The position numbers and the translations under genes are program-made. From the NCBI RefSeq assembly GCF_014205165.1, contig NZ_JACHMZ010000001.1, forward strand, positions 1,338,001 through 1,402,000: a stretch of DNA of 64,000 nucleotides, given 5' to 3'. The first letter of the stretch is position 1; every line of letters starts with the position of its first letter. Shown one piece after another: positions 18,957-27,632 of this stretch. Under the pieces are notes generated by a model. The model saw only the letters and a list, made by a program, of their open reading frames with translations, made no database searches and had not been told where the DNA came from. Source of the DNA: Micromonospora carbonacea (GTDB lineage: Bacteria > Actinomycetota > Actinomycetes > Mycobacteriales > Micromonosporaceae).

Positions 18957-20609
18957 TCAGGGCCGCAGGGTCTCCGCCTCCACCGTCTGCCGGCCCAGGT
19001 CCACCCCGGCCCCCGGTGCGGTGCGCGCGCCCGGTGCCGGCGGCCGGTCGTACGTCTGGTGCAGGCCCGGCACCCGGTCCTCGATCACGAACGTCGCCCG
19101 GGTGTACGCCGGCGCATCCGGCCGGCTCACGTACGGCACCACGTCGAAGTCCGCCGCCAGCTGCGCCGGGGTGATCGTCGTGCGGACGTACCCCCGGAGG
19201 TTGTTCTGGAAGCGCAGGTGCGGGTTGAACGCGAACCACGGGTGGGAGCCCGTCGCCGAGTCCGCGCCGTCGCCGGTCGACGTGACCGAGGAACAGACCA
19301 GCTCGCTGCCGACGGTGCGCGACGTGGGGTCGGCGTAGTCCAGCTTCAGGTCGCTGGCCCAGTGGGCGTGCACGTCGCCGGTGAGCACCACCGGATTGCG
19401 CACCCCGGCGGCCAGCCAGCCCCGGGTGATCCGGTCCCGGGAGGCCACGTACCCGTCCCAGGCGTCCATGCTGGTGACCGTCAGCGGCCCCGAGTTGTTG
19501 TCCCGCTGCGCGAAGAAGACCTGCTGGCCGAGGATGTCCCAGCGCGCGTCGGAGCGGCGGAACCCGTCGAGCAGCCACGCCTCCTGCTCCGCGCCCGTGA
19601 TCGACCGGGCCGGGTCGGCCGCCGCCGGGCACTCCTGGTACCCGTCGCCGCACGCCTGGTCGTCGCGGTACTGCCGGGTGTCGAGCATGTGGAACGTGGC
19701 CAGCCGGCCCCAGCGCACCCGCCGGTACAGCTGCATGTCGATGCCGCGCGGCAGGGAGGTCCGCCGCAGCGGCATGTTCTCGTAGTACGCCTGGAACGCC
19801 GCCGCCCGCCGGGCGAGGAAGTCCGGGTCGGGCGCCTCCGGCACCTCGTCGGCCCAGTTGTTCTCCACCTCGTGGTCGTCGAAGACCACCACCCAGGGGG
19901 CCACCGCGTGCGCCGCCTGGAGGTCCGCGTCGGTCTTGTACTGGGCGTGCCGCTGCCGGTAGTTCGCCAGCGTCCGGGTCTCCGGGCCCTCGTGGTCGCG
20001 CGGGTTCCCGCCCGGCACCGTGTAGGTGCCCTTCTCGTACTCGTACTGGTAGTCGCCCAGGTGCAGGATCAGCTCCGGCTCGGTCTCGGCCAGCCGCCGG
20101 TACGCGGTGAAGTACCCGTGCTCGTACTGCGAGCAGGAGACGAAGCCCATCGCCAGGGCCGACGGCAGGCTCTCCGGGGCCGGGGCGGTGCGGGTGCGCC
20201 CCACCGCGGACGCGTACCCCTCGGCCCGGAACCGGTAGAAGTACTCCCGGCCCGGCAGCAGCCCGCCCAGCTCCACGTGCACGCAGTGCGCCGCCTCGGG
20301 GCGGGCCTGCGCCACGCCCCGGCGTACCACGTGCCGCATCCCCTCGTCGGCGGCGACCTCCCAGGTCACCGCCACCGGCCGCGACGGCATGCCGCCGAGG
20401 CCGTCCTCCGCGAGGGGCTGCGGGGCCAGCCGCGTCCACAGCACGAAACCCTCGTGGTCGGGGTCGCCCGAGGCCACCCCGAGGGTGAACGGGTCCTGCC
20501 GCAGCGGGCGGGCGGCCGCCGCGCCGGCCGCCACGGGCAGCCCGGCCAGCGCGCCGGCCGCGCCGACCGCCGCGCCGGAGAGCAGGATCGTACGTCGGGA
20601 CAGTGTCAC
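18957..20609 (-). CDS. PhoD-like alkaline phosphatase/phosphodiesterase, Tat-exported
   Basis: 550 residues. The N-terminus VTLSRRTILLSG is a twin-arginine signal. It is followed by a PhoD N-terminal domain (FTLGVASGDPDHEGFVLWTRL) and the metallophosphatase core: FVSCSQYEHGYF, LHLGDYQYEY, VFDDHEVENNWAD and VVLTGDVHAHWASD. These His/Asp residues bind the Fe/Ca cluster of PhoD enzymes. The GTG start is set by GGAGGAA; an in-frame extension up to 20894 would translate repeats and is rejected. It likely scavenges phosphate from extracytoplasmic phosphoesters. Confidence 0.94.
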   Translation of the reverse strand: MTLSRRTILLSGAAVGAAGALAGLPVAAGAAAARPLRQDPFTLGVASGDPDHEGFVLWTRLAPQPLAEDGLGGMPSRPVAVTWEVAADEGMRHVVRRGVAQARPEAAHCVHVELGGLLPGREYFYRFRAEGYASAVGRTRTAPAPESLPSALAMGFVSCSQYEHGYFTAYRRLAETEPELILHLGDYQYEYEKGTYTVPGGNPRDHEGPETRTLANYRQRHAQYKTDADLQAAHAVAPWVVVFDDHEVENNWADEVPEAPDPDFLARRAAAFQAYYENMPLRRTSLPRGIDMQLYRRVRWGRLATFHMLDTRQYRDDQACGDGYQECPAAADPARSITGAEQEAWLLDGFRRSDARWDILGQQVFFAQRDNNSGPLTVTSMDAWDGYVASRDRITRGWLAAGVRNPVVLTGDVHAHWASDLKLDYADPTSRTVGSELVCSSVTSTGDGADSATGSHPWFAFNPHLRFQNNLRGYVRTTITPAQLAADFDVVPYVSRPDAPAYTRATFVIEDRVPGLHQTYDRPPAPGARTAPGAGVDLGRQTVEAETLRP

Positions 20610-20677
20610 GGTTTCCTCCCCAGAGTCCGTGTTGTTCGACTCCGGGGAGCGTCGCGTCCGCCGATGGCCGCCAGGTG

Positions 20678-20731
20678 AAAGGAAGGGCCCCTTGTTATCG
20701 CCTTTTGTCGAACAAGGGACCCCTGTTAACA
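20678..20731. repeat. GGGGCCCC-type palindromic repeat, copy 3
   Basis: Opens with GGAAGGGCCCCTTGTTATCG and closes with AAGGGACCCCTGTTAAC. It lies upstream of the PhoD gene and is paired with copy 4 across a GC-rich tandem array. Confidence 0.8.
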
Positions 20732-20750
20732 CCCGCTGAGCGGGCCTGCG

Positions 20751-20840
20751 GCGCGGGCCGGGCGGGCGCGGGCCGGGCGGGCGCGGGCCGGGCGGGCGCG
20801 GGCCGGGCGGGCGCGGGCCGGGCGGGCGCGGGCCGGGCGG
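20751..20840. repeat. Six tandem copies of a 15-bp GC repeat
   Basis: The unit GCGCGGGCCGGGCGG repeats six times without a mismatch. In translation it would only give PGPRP-type repeats, so it is read as noncoding. It sits between repeat copies 3 and 4 in the PhoD-MarR intergenic region. Confidence 0.95.
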
Positions 20841-20860
20841 CGCGGCGGGGAAGGGCGTGA

Positions 20861-20909
20861 GAAGGGGACCCCTCTCTACCGAAGGCGTTAACAAGGGGCC
20901 CCTCCTTCC
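20861..20909. repeat. GGGGCCCC-type palindromic repeat, copy 4
   Basis: Opens GAAGGGGACCCCTCT and closes with GTTAACAAGGGGCCCC then TCCTTCC. It is in the opposite orientation to copy 3 relative to the GTTAAC core. Confidence 0.78.
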
Positions 20910-20957
20910 CCAAACTGGTGGAGGTGGTCAACAGTTGGGGCGGCGTACGATTGCGCC

Positions 20958-21440
20958 ATGGCGCAGCGCATCCCCACCGAGGCGACGCCGCACGCGGATG
21001 CCCGCGCCGACCTGGCCGGGGACGCCGTGCGCCGGATCCTGCACGTCGCCTCGGCCCTCCGGCACTGGCAGGACGCCGGGGTGGCCGGGCTGGGCCTCAC
21101 GCCGGCCGTCGCCCGGGCGCTGCACGTGCTGGACCCGGACCGCCCGCTGCCGGCCCGCGACCTGGCCGAGCGGTTGCGCTGCGACCGCTCCAACGTCACC
21201 GCCCTGGTCGACAAGCTGGAGCAGGCGGGCCTCGTGGAGCGCCGGGCCGACCCGACCGACCGGCGGCAGAAGACCCTCGTGGTCACCGGGGACGGCCGGC
21301 GGGTGCGCGACCGCGTCCAGCGGGTGATGTCGGACTCCCGACTGCTCGACGGGCTCACCGACGCCGAGCTGGCCACCCTGCGCGAGCTGGTGTGGAAGGT
21401 CGCCGACGGCGGCTGCCCCGAGCAGCATGCCGTGCGCTGA
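20958..21440 (+). CDS. MarR-family transcriptional regulator
   Basis: 160 residues with a winged helix: [20 protein letters not shown] (recognition region) and the wing [19 protein letters not shown], whose DxRxxxxxxT pattern is diagnostic of MarR. ATG start at 20958. It is 80 bp upstream of the fused E1 dehydrogenase gene on the same strand, so it may control it; the ligand is unknown. AACTG and CAGTT half-sites within about 30 bases upstream may form its own operator. Confidence 0.9.
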   Translation: MAQRIPTEATPHADARADLAGDAVRRILHVASALRHWQDAGVAGLGLTPAVARALHVLDPDRPLPARDLAERLRCDRSNVTALVDKLEQAGLVERRADPTDRRQKTLVVTGDGRRVRDRVQRVMSDSRLLDGLTDAELATLRELVWKVADGGCPEQHAVR

Positions 21441-21520
21441 CGCGCCGCCGGGGCCGGTGGCGGCGGTGACCGGTCCCGGGCGGACCGTGTCTGAGTGGGC
21501 GACCGGCCGCCGCGTCGGTA

Positions 21521-24193
21521 ATGCTGTCGGACGTGACCACCCCGCAAGATCTCGATGACCGGTTCCGGGAGGCCCTCGCCGGGCTCGCCGCCGCGCCCCG
21601 GCGACGTGATCCGGCCGAGCCGGTCCACGACGACGCGCCGCTGACCGGGGCGCAGTTGCTGGACCTCTTCGACGCCCAGGTCACCAGCCGGCAGTTGGAC
21701 CTCGCCGGGCGGTGGCTGCGCAGCTTCGGCGAGGGCTTCTACACGATCGGCTCCGCCGGCCACGAGGGCAACGCCGCGGTGGCCGCCGCGCTGCGTCCCG
21801 GCGACCCGGCCCTGCTGCACTACCGTTCGGGCGCGTTCTACTGCCTGCGCGCCGCCCAGGCCGCCGGGGAGGTCGCCTTCCCCGTGCCGGAGGAGGAGGC
21901 CGCCGCACCGGCGTCCGGGGCGGAGTCCACGCCGCCCGGGGCGGAGTCCACGCCGTCGGAGCCCGGGGCCGGGATGCCCGGGGCCATGATGCCCGAGGTC
22001 GGGACGCCCGAGCTCGGGGCCCCGCCCCCCGGGGCGCAGGGAGCGCCGTCCGGCACCGGGACCACGTCGCCCGGGGCCGAGCCCGGGGCCGGGGCGGAGG
22101 CCGGGGCCGGGGCCGGTGCGGCTGGCGGCCCGGCGGCGGGCCGCGACCACCCGGCCGTCGGGGACGACGCGGCCGTCGGACAGGACGCGTCCGCCGGGGA
22201 GGGCGAGGCCGTCCGGGAGGACGCGTACGCCGGTGCCGCCCGGGACGTGCTGCGCGGGATGGTCGCCTCGGCGCGGGAGCCGATCGCCGGGGGCCGGCAC
22301 AAGGTCTTCGGCCGGGCCGACCTCGCGATCGTCCCGACCACCTCCACCATCGCCTCGCACCTGCCCCGGGCGGTCGGCGCGGGGCTGGCCCTGGAACGGC
22401 TGCGCCGCCGCGACCCGGCCGGGCGGCGGGCCGGGGCCGACCCGCTCGGCGACGTCGGGCAGCCGCCCCGCTCGCCGTGGCCGCCGGACGCCATCGTGGT
22501 CTGCTCGTTCGGCGACGCCTCGGTCAACCACGCCAGCGCCACCGCCGCGTTCAACACCGCCGGCTGGTACGACCACACCGGCCTGCGCATCCCGGTGCTG
22601 TTCGTGTGCGAGGACAACGGCCTCGGCATCAGCGTCCGGTCCCCGAAGGGGTGGGTGGAGGCGACCCTGCGGTCCAAGCCGGGCATCCGCTACTTCTCCG
22701 CCGACGGCACCGATCCGGTGCAGACGTACGCGGCGGCGGTGGAGGCGGCCGGCTGGGTGCGCCGGCACCGGCGGCCGGCGGTGCTGCACCTGAGCACCGT
22801 ACGGCTGATGGGGCACGCCGGCGCGGACGCCGAGACGGCGTACCGCAGCGCCGGCGAGATCGCCGCGGACCTGGACCGGGACCCGGTGCTGGCCACCGCC
22901 CGGCTGCTCGTGGCGGCGGGCGTCGCGACGACCGGCGAGCTGCTGGCCCGCTACGACGAGCGCGGCTGGCAGGTGCGCCGCATCGCGGAGGAGGTGCTCG
23001 GCGAACCGAAGCTCGCCTCCGCGGCCGAGGTGGTCGCGGAGCTCGCGCCCCGCCGCCCGGCCCGGGTGGCCCGCGCGGTCGCCGACGCGGCGGTCCGGGC
23101 CGGCGGACCCGGCGCGGCGGTCCGCGCGGACACGTTCGGCGGCCGGCTGCCCGAGGCGGCCGGCCCGCTCACCCTGGCGCAGAGCATCAACGCCGCCCTC
23201 GCCGACGGCATGCTCGACCACCCCGGCATGGTCGTCTTCGGCGAGGACGTCGCCGCCAGGGGCGGGGTGTACGGGGTGACGAAGGGGCTGCGGGACCGCT
23301 ACGGCGCGGCCCGGGTCTTCGACACGCTGCTCGACGAGACGTCGATCCTCGGGCTCGGGCTGGGCGCGGGGCTGGCCGGGCTGCTGCCGGTCCCGGAGAT
23401 CCAGTACCTGGCGTACCTGCACAACGCCGAGGACCAGTTGCGCGGCGAGGCGGCGACCATGCGGTTCTTCTCCTCGGGGGCGTTCCGCAACCCGATGGTG
23501 GTGCGGGTGCCGGGGCTGGCGTACCAGGAGGGCTTCGGCGGGCACTTCCACAACGACAACTCCCTGGCCGTGCTGCGGGACGTGCCCGGGCTGGTGGTCG
23601 CGGTGCCGGCGCGGCCGGACGACGCCGCCGCGATGGTGCGTACCTGCCTGGCGAGCGCGGCGGTCGACGGCAGCGTCTGCGTGCTGGTGGAGCCGATCGC
23701 GCTCTACCACACCCGCGACCTCTACGCCGAAGGTGACGGGGAGTGGCTGTCCGACTACGCCGAGCCGGGCGCGTGGGCCGCCGGCCACGCGCCGATCGGC
23801 CGGGCCCGGGTGTACGGCGTCGGCTCCGCCGAGGACGTCACGATCGTCACTTTCGGTAACGGGGTGCCGATGTCGCTGCGCGCCGCCGCCACCCTCGCCG
23901 ACGAGGGGGTCGGCAGCCGCGTCGTCGACCTGCGCTGGCTCGCCCCGCTGCCGGTCGCCGACATCGTCCGGGAGGCGTCGGTGACCGGCCGGGTGCTGGT
24001 CGTGGACGAGACGCGCCGCTCCGGCGGGGTCGGCGAGGGGGTGCTCGCGGCGCTGGTCGACGGCGGATACGTCGGTGCGGCGCGCCGGGTGGCCGCAATT
24101 GACTCGTTTGTACCATTAGGTCCGGCAACGCGTGCGGTGCTGGTCACCGAGGATGCCATCACCCAGGGTGCCCGTACGCTGCTGGCACGGTAA
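21521..24193 (+). CDS. Fused E1 alpha-beta 2-oxoacid dehydrogenase-like enzyme with low-complexity insert
   Basis: 890 residues combining the alpha and beta halves of a ThDP-dependent 2-oxoacid dehydrogenase. Alpha part: [15 protein letters not shown], then the ThDP region [20 protein letters not shown]. Beta part from about residue 545: [44 protein letters not shown] and [15 protein letters not shown]. Residues ~124-238 are an Ala/Gly/Pro-rich insert absent from ordinary E1 proteins. Substrate is unknown (branched-chain or pyruvate-like). The start may be GTG 21533 instead. No E2 or E3 gene is adjacent. Confidence 0.88.
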   Translation: MLSDVTTPQDLDDRFREALAGLAAAPRRRDPAEPVHDDAPLTGAQLLDLFDAQVTSRQLDLAGRWLRSFGEGFYTIGSAGHEGNAAVAAALRPGDPALLHYRSGAFYCLRAAQAAGEVAFPVPEEEAAAPASGAESTPPGAESTPSEPGAGMPGAMMPEVGTPELGAPPPGAQGAPSGTGTTSPGAEPGAGAEAGAGAGAAGGPAAGRDHPAVGDDAAVGQDASAGEGEAVREDAYAGAARDVLRGMVASAREPIAGGRHKVFGRADLAIVPTTSTIASHLPRAVGAGLALERLRRRDPAGRRAGADPLGDVGQPPRSPWPPDAIVVCSFGDASVNHASATAAFNTAGWYDHTGLRIPVLFVCEDNGLGISVRSPKGWVEATLRSKPGIRYFSADGTDPVQTYAAAVEAAGWVRRHRRPAVLHLSTVRLMGHAGADAETAYRSAGEIAADLDRDPVLATARLLVAAGVATTGELLARYDERGWQVRRIAEEVLGEPKLASAAEVVAELAPRRPARVARAVADAAVRAGGPGAAVRADTFGGRLPEAAGPLTLAQSINAALADGMLDHPGMVVFGEDVAARGGVYGVTKGLRDRYGAARVFDTLLDETSILGLGLGAGLAGLLPVPEIQYLAYLHNAEDQLRGEAATMRFFSSGAFRNPMVVRVPGLAYQEGFGGHFHNDNSLAVLRDVPGLVVAVPARPDDAAAMVRTCLASAAVDGSVCVLVEPIALYHTRDLYAEGDGEWLSDYAEPGAWAAGHAPIGRARVYGVGSAEDVTIVTFGNGVPMSLRAAATLADEGVGSRVVDLRWLAPLPVADIVREASVTGRVLVVDETRRSGGVGEGVLAALVDGGYVGAARRVAAIDSFVPLGPATRAVLVTEDAITQGARTLLAR

Positions 24194-24305
24194 ATTCCGT
24201 TCCACCCGGTGCGCCACTTGCGCGGGGGGCTGCAAGTGTGTGGACTTTGCCTGACGGCGTCGCCGCGACGCCGCGAGCAGGGACGAGATGAGGAGGCACG
24301 CGACA

Positions 24306-24743
24306 GTGAGCGCGACCGCTGGTCAGGCCGCCGACGGGGTACGCAGCCTGGCGGACCGGTTCGGTATCGAGCCGGGGATGGTCGTCATGGAGATGGGGTA
24401 CGACGAGGACGTCGACCAGGATCTCCGGGACGCCCTGACCGACCGCTGTGGAGAGCTGGTCGACGAGGACACCGACGAGGTGGTCGACGCGGTGCTGGTC
24501 TGGTACCGAGACGGCGACGGTGACCTCTTCGAGCTGCTCGTCGACGCCCTCGGCCCGCTGGCCGACAACGGCGTCGTGTGGCTGCTGACCCCCAAGGCCG
24601 GGCGGGAGGGCCACGTCGAGCCGAGCGAGATCGCGGAGTCCGCGCCCACCGCCGGCCTGCAACAGACGTCCACGGTCAACGCCGGCCGGGACTGGAGCGG
24701 CGCCCGCCTCGTGCTGCGCCGGGGGGCCAAGGGCAAGAAGTAG
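24306..24743 (+). CDS. DUF3052 family protein
   Basis: 145 residues, acidic in the middle (MGYDEDVDQDLRDALTDRCG) and containing GPLADNGVVWLLTPKAGREG, the hallmark of the actinobacterial DUF3052 family. The GTG start has AGGAGG nine bases upstream; an earlier ATG at 24288 overlaps that site and is rejected. It precedes ahpE as it does in mycobacteria. Function is unknown; in this neighbourhood a redox or stress link is suspected only from context. Confidence 0.88.
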   Translation: MSATAGQAADGVRSLADRFGIEPGMVVMEMGYDEDVDQDLRDALTDRCGELVDEDTDEVVDAVLVWYRDGDGDLFELLVDALGPLADNGVVWLLTPKAGREGHVEPSEIAESAPTAGLQQTSTVNAGRDWSGARLVLRRGAKGKK

Positions 24744-24843
24744 CCGAACCTGCCCCCGCCCGTGGGGCCGGCCACACTCGGTGGCCCCGGCCCTCGGGTG
24801 TGGCAGGCTGATGCCACCTCCAGAATCGACCCAAGGAGCTCGC

Positions 24844-25311
24844 ATGCCGATCGAGGTTGGCGCCGAGGCGCCGGACTTCGTGCTCAAGGACCAGAACAAC
24901 CAGGAGGTCCGGCTGTCGGACTTCCGCGGCAAGCGCACCGTGCTGCTGGTCTTCTACCCGCTCGCCTTCACCGGCATCTGCCAGGGCGAGCTGTGCGAGG
25001 TGCGGGACAACCTCAACGAGTACGTCAACGACGACGTCCAGGTGCTCACCGTGAGCGTGGACTCGGTCTACGCCCACAAGATCTGGGCCGAGAAGGAGGG
25101 CTACCAGTTCCCGCTGCTGGCCGACTTCTGGCCGCACGGCGCGGTCGCCCAGGCGTACGGCGTCTTCAACGACGTCGCCGGCATCGCCAACCGCGGCACG
25201 TTCGTGATCGACAAGGCCGGCGTCGTCAGGTTCGCCGAGATGAACATGCCGGGCGAGGCGCGCGACCAGCAGGGCTGGCGCAAGGCGCTGGCGGACGCCG
25301 TCGCCGCCTGA
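24844..25311 (+). CDS. ahpE: Peroxiredoxin, AhpE type
   Basis: 155 residues. It reduces peroxides through a peroxidatic Cys46 in FYPLAFTGICQGELC, the AhpE version of the Prx motif; a second Cys51 follows. It begins MPIEVGAEAPDFVLKDQNNQ with AAGGAG upstream. AhpE of M. tuberculosis is a one-cysteine enzyme recycled by mycoredoxin or mycothiol. Placement after DUF3052 and before tRNA-Val is the conserved actinobacterial arrangement. Confidence 0.94.
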   Translation: MPIEVGAEAPDFVLKDQNNQEVRLSDFRGKRTVLLVFYPLAFTGICQGELCEVRDNLNEYVNDDVQVLTVSVDSVYAHKIWAEKEGYQFPLLADFWPHGAVAQAYGVFNDVAGIANRGTFVIDKAGVVRFAEMNMPGEARDQQGWRKALADAVAA

Positions 25312-25393
25312 TCCCACCACGGGCACACCGACGCGGCGGACCGGAACCGGCAGGGTAAGCTTGCCGGACTCCGGCCCGCCGCGCGGGCGTTCG

Positions 25394-25465
25394 GGGCGCG
25401 TAGCTCAGTGGGAGAGCACTCGCCTTACAAGCGAGGGGTCGCAGGTTCGAAACCTGCCGCGCCCA
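25394..25465 (+). tRNA. tRNA-Val (anticodon TAC)
   Basis: A 72-nt cloverleaf. The acceptor stem GGGCGCG pairs with CGCGCCC. The anticodon stem CTCGC/GCGAG encloses the loop CTTACAA (anticodon TAC). The T-arm is GCAGGTTCGAAACCTGC, and the discriminator is A. The 3' CCA is not encoded (CCC follows). It would read GUA and possibly other valine codons. Confidence 0.97.
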
Positions 25466-25524
25466 CCCATCACCACCAGCGCGGGAACTCTTCCGAGGAT
25501 CGAGCACCCGGCCGCCGGCAGTGA

Positions 25525-26736
25525 CTACCGGAAGGTGACGTCGCTCCTGTTGACCTTGCAGTTGGCGTCGTTCCAGCCCTCACCGAGGTAGCTGGGTTCG
25601 CTGCCCTTGGGCACGCCCTGGTACTTGCCGCAGATGGTGGCCGAGCCGATGACGACCACGCGGGTGATCGTCGCGGTGTCGTTCCAGTTGCTGTTGATGC
25701 CGGCGAGCATGTCGATGTCGTCGACGAGGACGTTGTCGATGCGCACGTGGCGGGTGTACGAGGTGGTGCAGTTGCCGCAGCCGCGGTACAGCTTGCCGGA
25801 CCCCTTGAGGTAGAAGCCGGAGATGTTGACCGTGCCGTTGCCGTTGTGCTGGAAGGTCTTGTCGCTGCCGCTGCGCGCGCCGCCGCCGATGACGTAGGAG
25901 GTGCCGCCGTTGGTCTGCTTGAAGGTGGCGGCGTCCTCGCCGATGTCGTTCCACCACACGTTGCGCAACGTGCAGGTGCCCTCGCAGTGCACGCCGTCGC
26001 CGGCGGGCGAACCGAGGATGACGTTCTGCAACGTGCCGCCGTTGGCGATCTTGAACATCGGGTCCTGCGACTCGCCCTGCCCACCGTCACCGATGCAGCA
26101 GTAGGTCTTCATCCCGCCGTCGAAGGTGCCGGAGACGTTGACCGTGCCCGAGATGCTCACCGAGCCGGCCGACGACGGCCACGCGCCGGTCGGCGTGCCG
26201 GGGTTGCTGGTCGGGCCGGATGTCGGGCCGCTGGTGGGGCTGGTGGTGGGGCTGGTGGTCGGGGTCGACCCGCCGCTGGCGTACGTCTCGAACTCGGCGA
26301 TCCGCGGGGCGCCGGACGCGCTGGTGATGACGAAGGAGATCTTCTTCAGCGACGTCGAGGAGAAGTTGACGGTGCCCGGGGCGCTGCTGCCGCTGGCCAG
26401 GACGGTGCCCGTGTCGTGGTTCGTGAGCTGCCAGCCGCTGATCGAGCCGCCGCCCGAGGCCTGCACGATGACGGCCGAGGACACCGTGGTGGCGCCGCCC
26501 CACTTGACCGAGATCGTGCCGGTCGAGCCGCTCGGTGACCAGAATGTGCTGGTGTTGCCGTCGATGACGTTGCCGTAGCTGGTGCCGCTGGCCTTGCTGG
26601 AGCCGTCGGCGCCGGCGCCGATGCTCAGGTTCGTGGCGGCCGAGGCGTGCGGGATCTGCAGCGCCAGCGCGGCGACGGCACCTGCGACCGCAGCGGCACC
26701 GCCGGCCAGCCACCGGGTAGCGACTTTGCCTCTCAT
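25525..26736 (-). CDS. Secreted pectate lyase (PL3) with N-terminal discoidin-like carbohydrate-binding domain
   Basis: 403 residues. A signal peptide (residues 1-34, ending HASAAT) precedes an F5/8-type/CBM32-like beta-sandwich (~35-155, VIDGNTSTFWSPSGSTG). A Ser/Thr/Pro linker follows, then a PL3 beta-helix from ~190: GTFDGGMKTYCCIGDGGQGE, NGGTLQNVILGSPAGDGVHC, then RNVWWNDIGEDAATFK. It cleaves demethylated pectin outside the cell by beta-elimination. A LacI-type palindrome lies 34 bases upstream of the start, pointing to sugar-responsive repression. Confidence 0.93.
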   Translation of the reverse strand: MRGKVATRWLAGGAAAVAGAVAALALQIPHASAATNLSIGAGADGSSKASGTSYGNVIDGNTSTFWSPSGSTGTISVKWGGATTVSSAVIVQASGGGSISGWQLTNHDTGTVLASGSSAPGTVNFSSTSLKKISFVITSASGAPRIAEFETYASGGSTPTTSPTTSPTSGPTSGPTSNPGTPTGAWPSSAGSVSISGTVNVSGTFDGGMKTYCCIGDGGQGESQDPMFKIANGGTLQNVILGSPAGDGVHCEGTCTLRNVWWNDIGEDAATFKQTNGGTSYVIGGGARSGSDKTFQHNGNGTVNISGFYLKGSGKLYRGCGNCTTSYTRHVRIDNVLVDDIDMLAGINSNWNDTATITRVVVIGSATICGKYQGVPKGSEPSYLGEGWNDANCKVNRSDVTFR

Positions 26737-26769
26737 CTGATTCGCCTTTCAATCATGAGCACCGGTAGG

Positions 26770-26783
26770 GGAAAGCGCTTTCC
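26770..26783. promoter_or_regulatory. LacI-family operator-like palindrome
   Basis: GGAAAGCGCTTTCC is a perfect 14-bp palindrome with a central CG, matching the general LacI/GalR operator pattern, 34-47 bases upstream of the pectate lyase start. No LacI gene is adjacent, so a regulator elsewhere is implied. Confidence 0.8.
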
Positions 26784-26890
26784 GGTAACCATAGGGCGTT
26801 GTCGATGGCGCGGCAAGATGGCGGCGACAGGGCTGAACGGTGCGAGCCGAGGCCGGCCGGCGACGGGCCGGCGGCCCGCTGCGCCCCGGC

Positions 26891-27583
26891 TCAGCTTCCG
26901 GGCTGCCCCTCAGGCCCCCCGGCGTGGCCGAGCAGTCCGCGCAGGACGCCGCGTACGGTCGCCTCGAAGAGGTCGCGCTGTGCCGGCGGCGCCTGCGGCG
27001 CGGTGAGGGCGGCGGCCAGGTGGGGGAACGCCGCCAGGTCGATCCCGTCGAGGCGGGCCGGCGGGCCGGCGGCTTCGCTGCGGGCGAACAGCGACACCAC
27101 GCCGGTCGTCATGGCGATCGCCTCGAACTTGGTGGTGGCCGCCGCCGGCACCGGTCGCAGGACGGCCAGGCAGTGATCGAAGAAGGCCAGGCTCTCCGGG
27201 CCGAAGGCGGTCGGCCGGGGCAGGATCTCCACCAGCCACCGGTGCCTGCGGTACAGCTCCAGTTGCCGGCGGGCGATGCGCAGCATCGCGTCCAGCCAGT
27301 CGCCGGTGGCCTCCGGGTAGGGGCGCAGCTCGCCCGCCGCCCGGTCGGCCATCAGGTCGAGCAGGTCGTCGCGGGAGGTCAGGTAGCGGTAGAGCGATCC
27401 CGCGCCGGTGTCGAGCGCGGTGGCGACGGCCCGCATCGAGACCGCGCCGATGCCGACGGCGTCCGCCACCGCGATCGCCGCGGCCACGATCTCGTCCCGG
27501 GTGTGCGTCGGCGCCGGGCCCCGGGTGCCCCGGGTCGGGCGGGACCAGATCGACGGCCGCACTGGTTCGGCGGATGAGGTCAC
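26891..27583 (-). CDS. TetR-family repressor
   Basis: 230 residues. The N-terminal helix-turn-helix reads DAVGIGAVSMRAVATALDTG then AGSLYRYLTSRDDLLDLM; the C-terminal ligand domain is of the TetR_C type. GTG start (VTSSAEPVRP). It diverges from an alpha/beta hydrolase gene with a nearly perfect 27-bp palindrome between them, so it very likely represses both itself and the hydrolase. Confidence 0.92.
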   Translation of the reverse strand: MTSSAEPVRPSIWSRPTRGTRGPAPTHTRDEIVAAAIAVADAVGIGAVSMRAVATALDTGAGSLYRYLTSRDDLLDLMADRAAGELRPYPEATGDWLDAMLRIARRQLELYRRHRWLVEILPRPTAFGPESLAFFDHCLAVLRPVPAAATTKFEAIAMTTGVVSLFARSEAAGPPARLDGIDLAAFPHLAAALTAPQAPPAQRDLFEATVRGVLRGLLGHAGGPEGQPGS

Positions 27584-27593
27584 CGCTACACTC

Positions 27594-27620
27594 TAAACTG
27601 CGAACGACGTTCGCGGTTTA
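27594..27620. promoter_or_regulatory. TetR operator between divergent genes
   Basis: Left half TAAACTGCGAACG (27594-27606), central A, right half CGTTCGCGGTTTA (27608-27620). Twelve of 13 positions pair. It occupies most of the 49-bp gap between the two start codons. Confidence 0.88.
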
Positions 27621-27632
27621 GGGGAGGGTGAC

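Noticed and set aside
20751..20840. CRISPR-like array
   Set aside because: The units are contiguous 15-mers with no spacers and no cas genes nearby.
20610..20894. N-terminal extension of the PhoD protein (PGPRP repeats)
   Set aside because: It would translate intergenic repeats; a GTG with a ribosome-binding site and Tat signal at 20609 is the better start.
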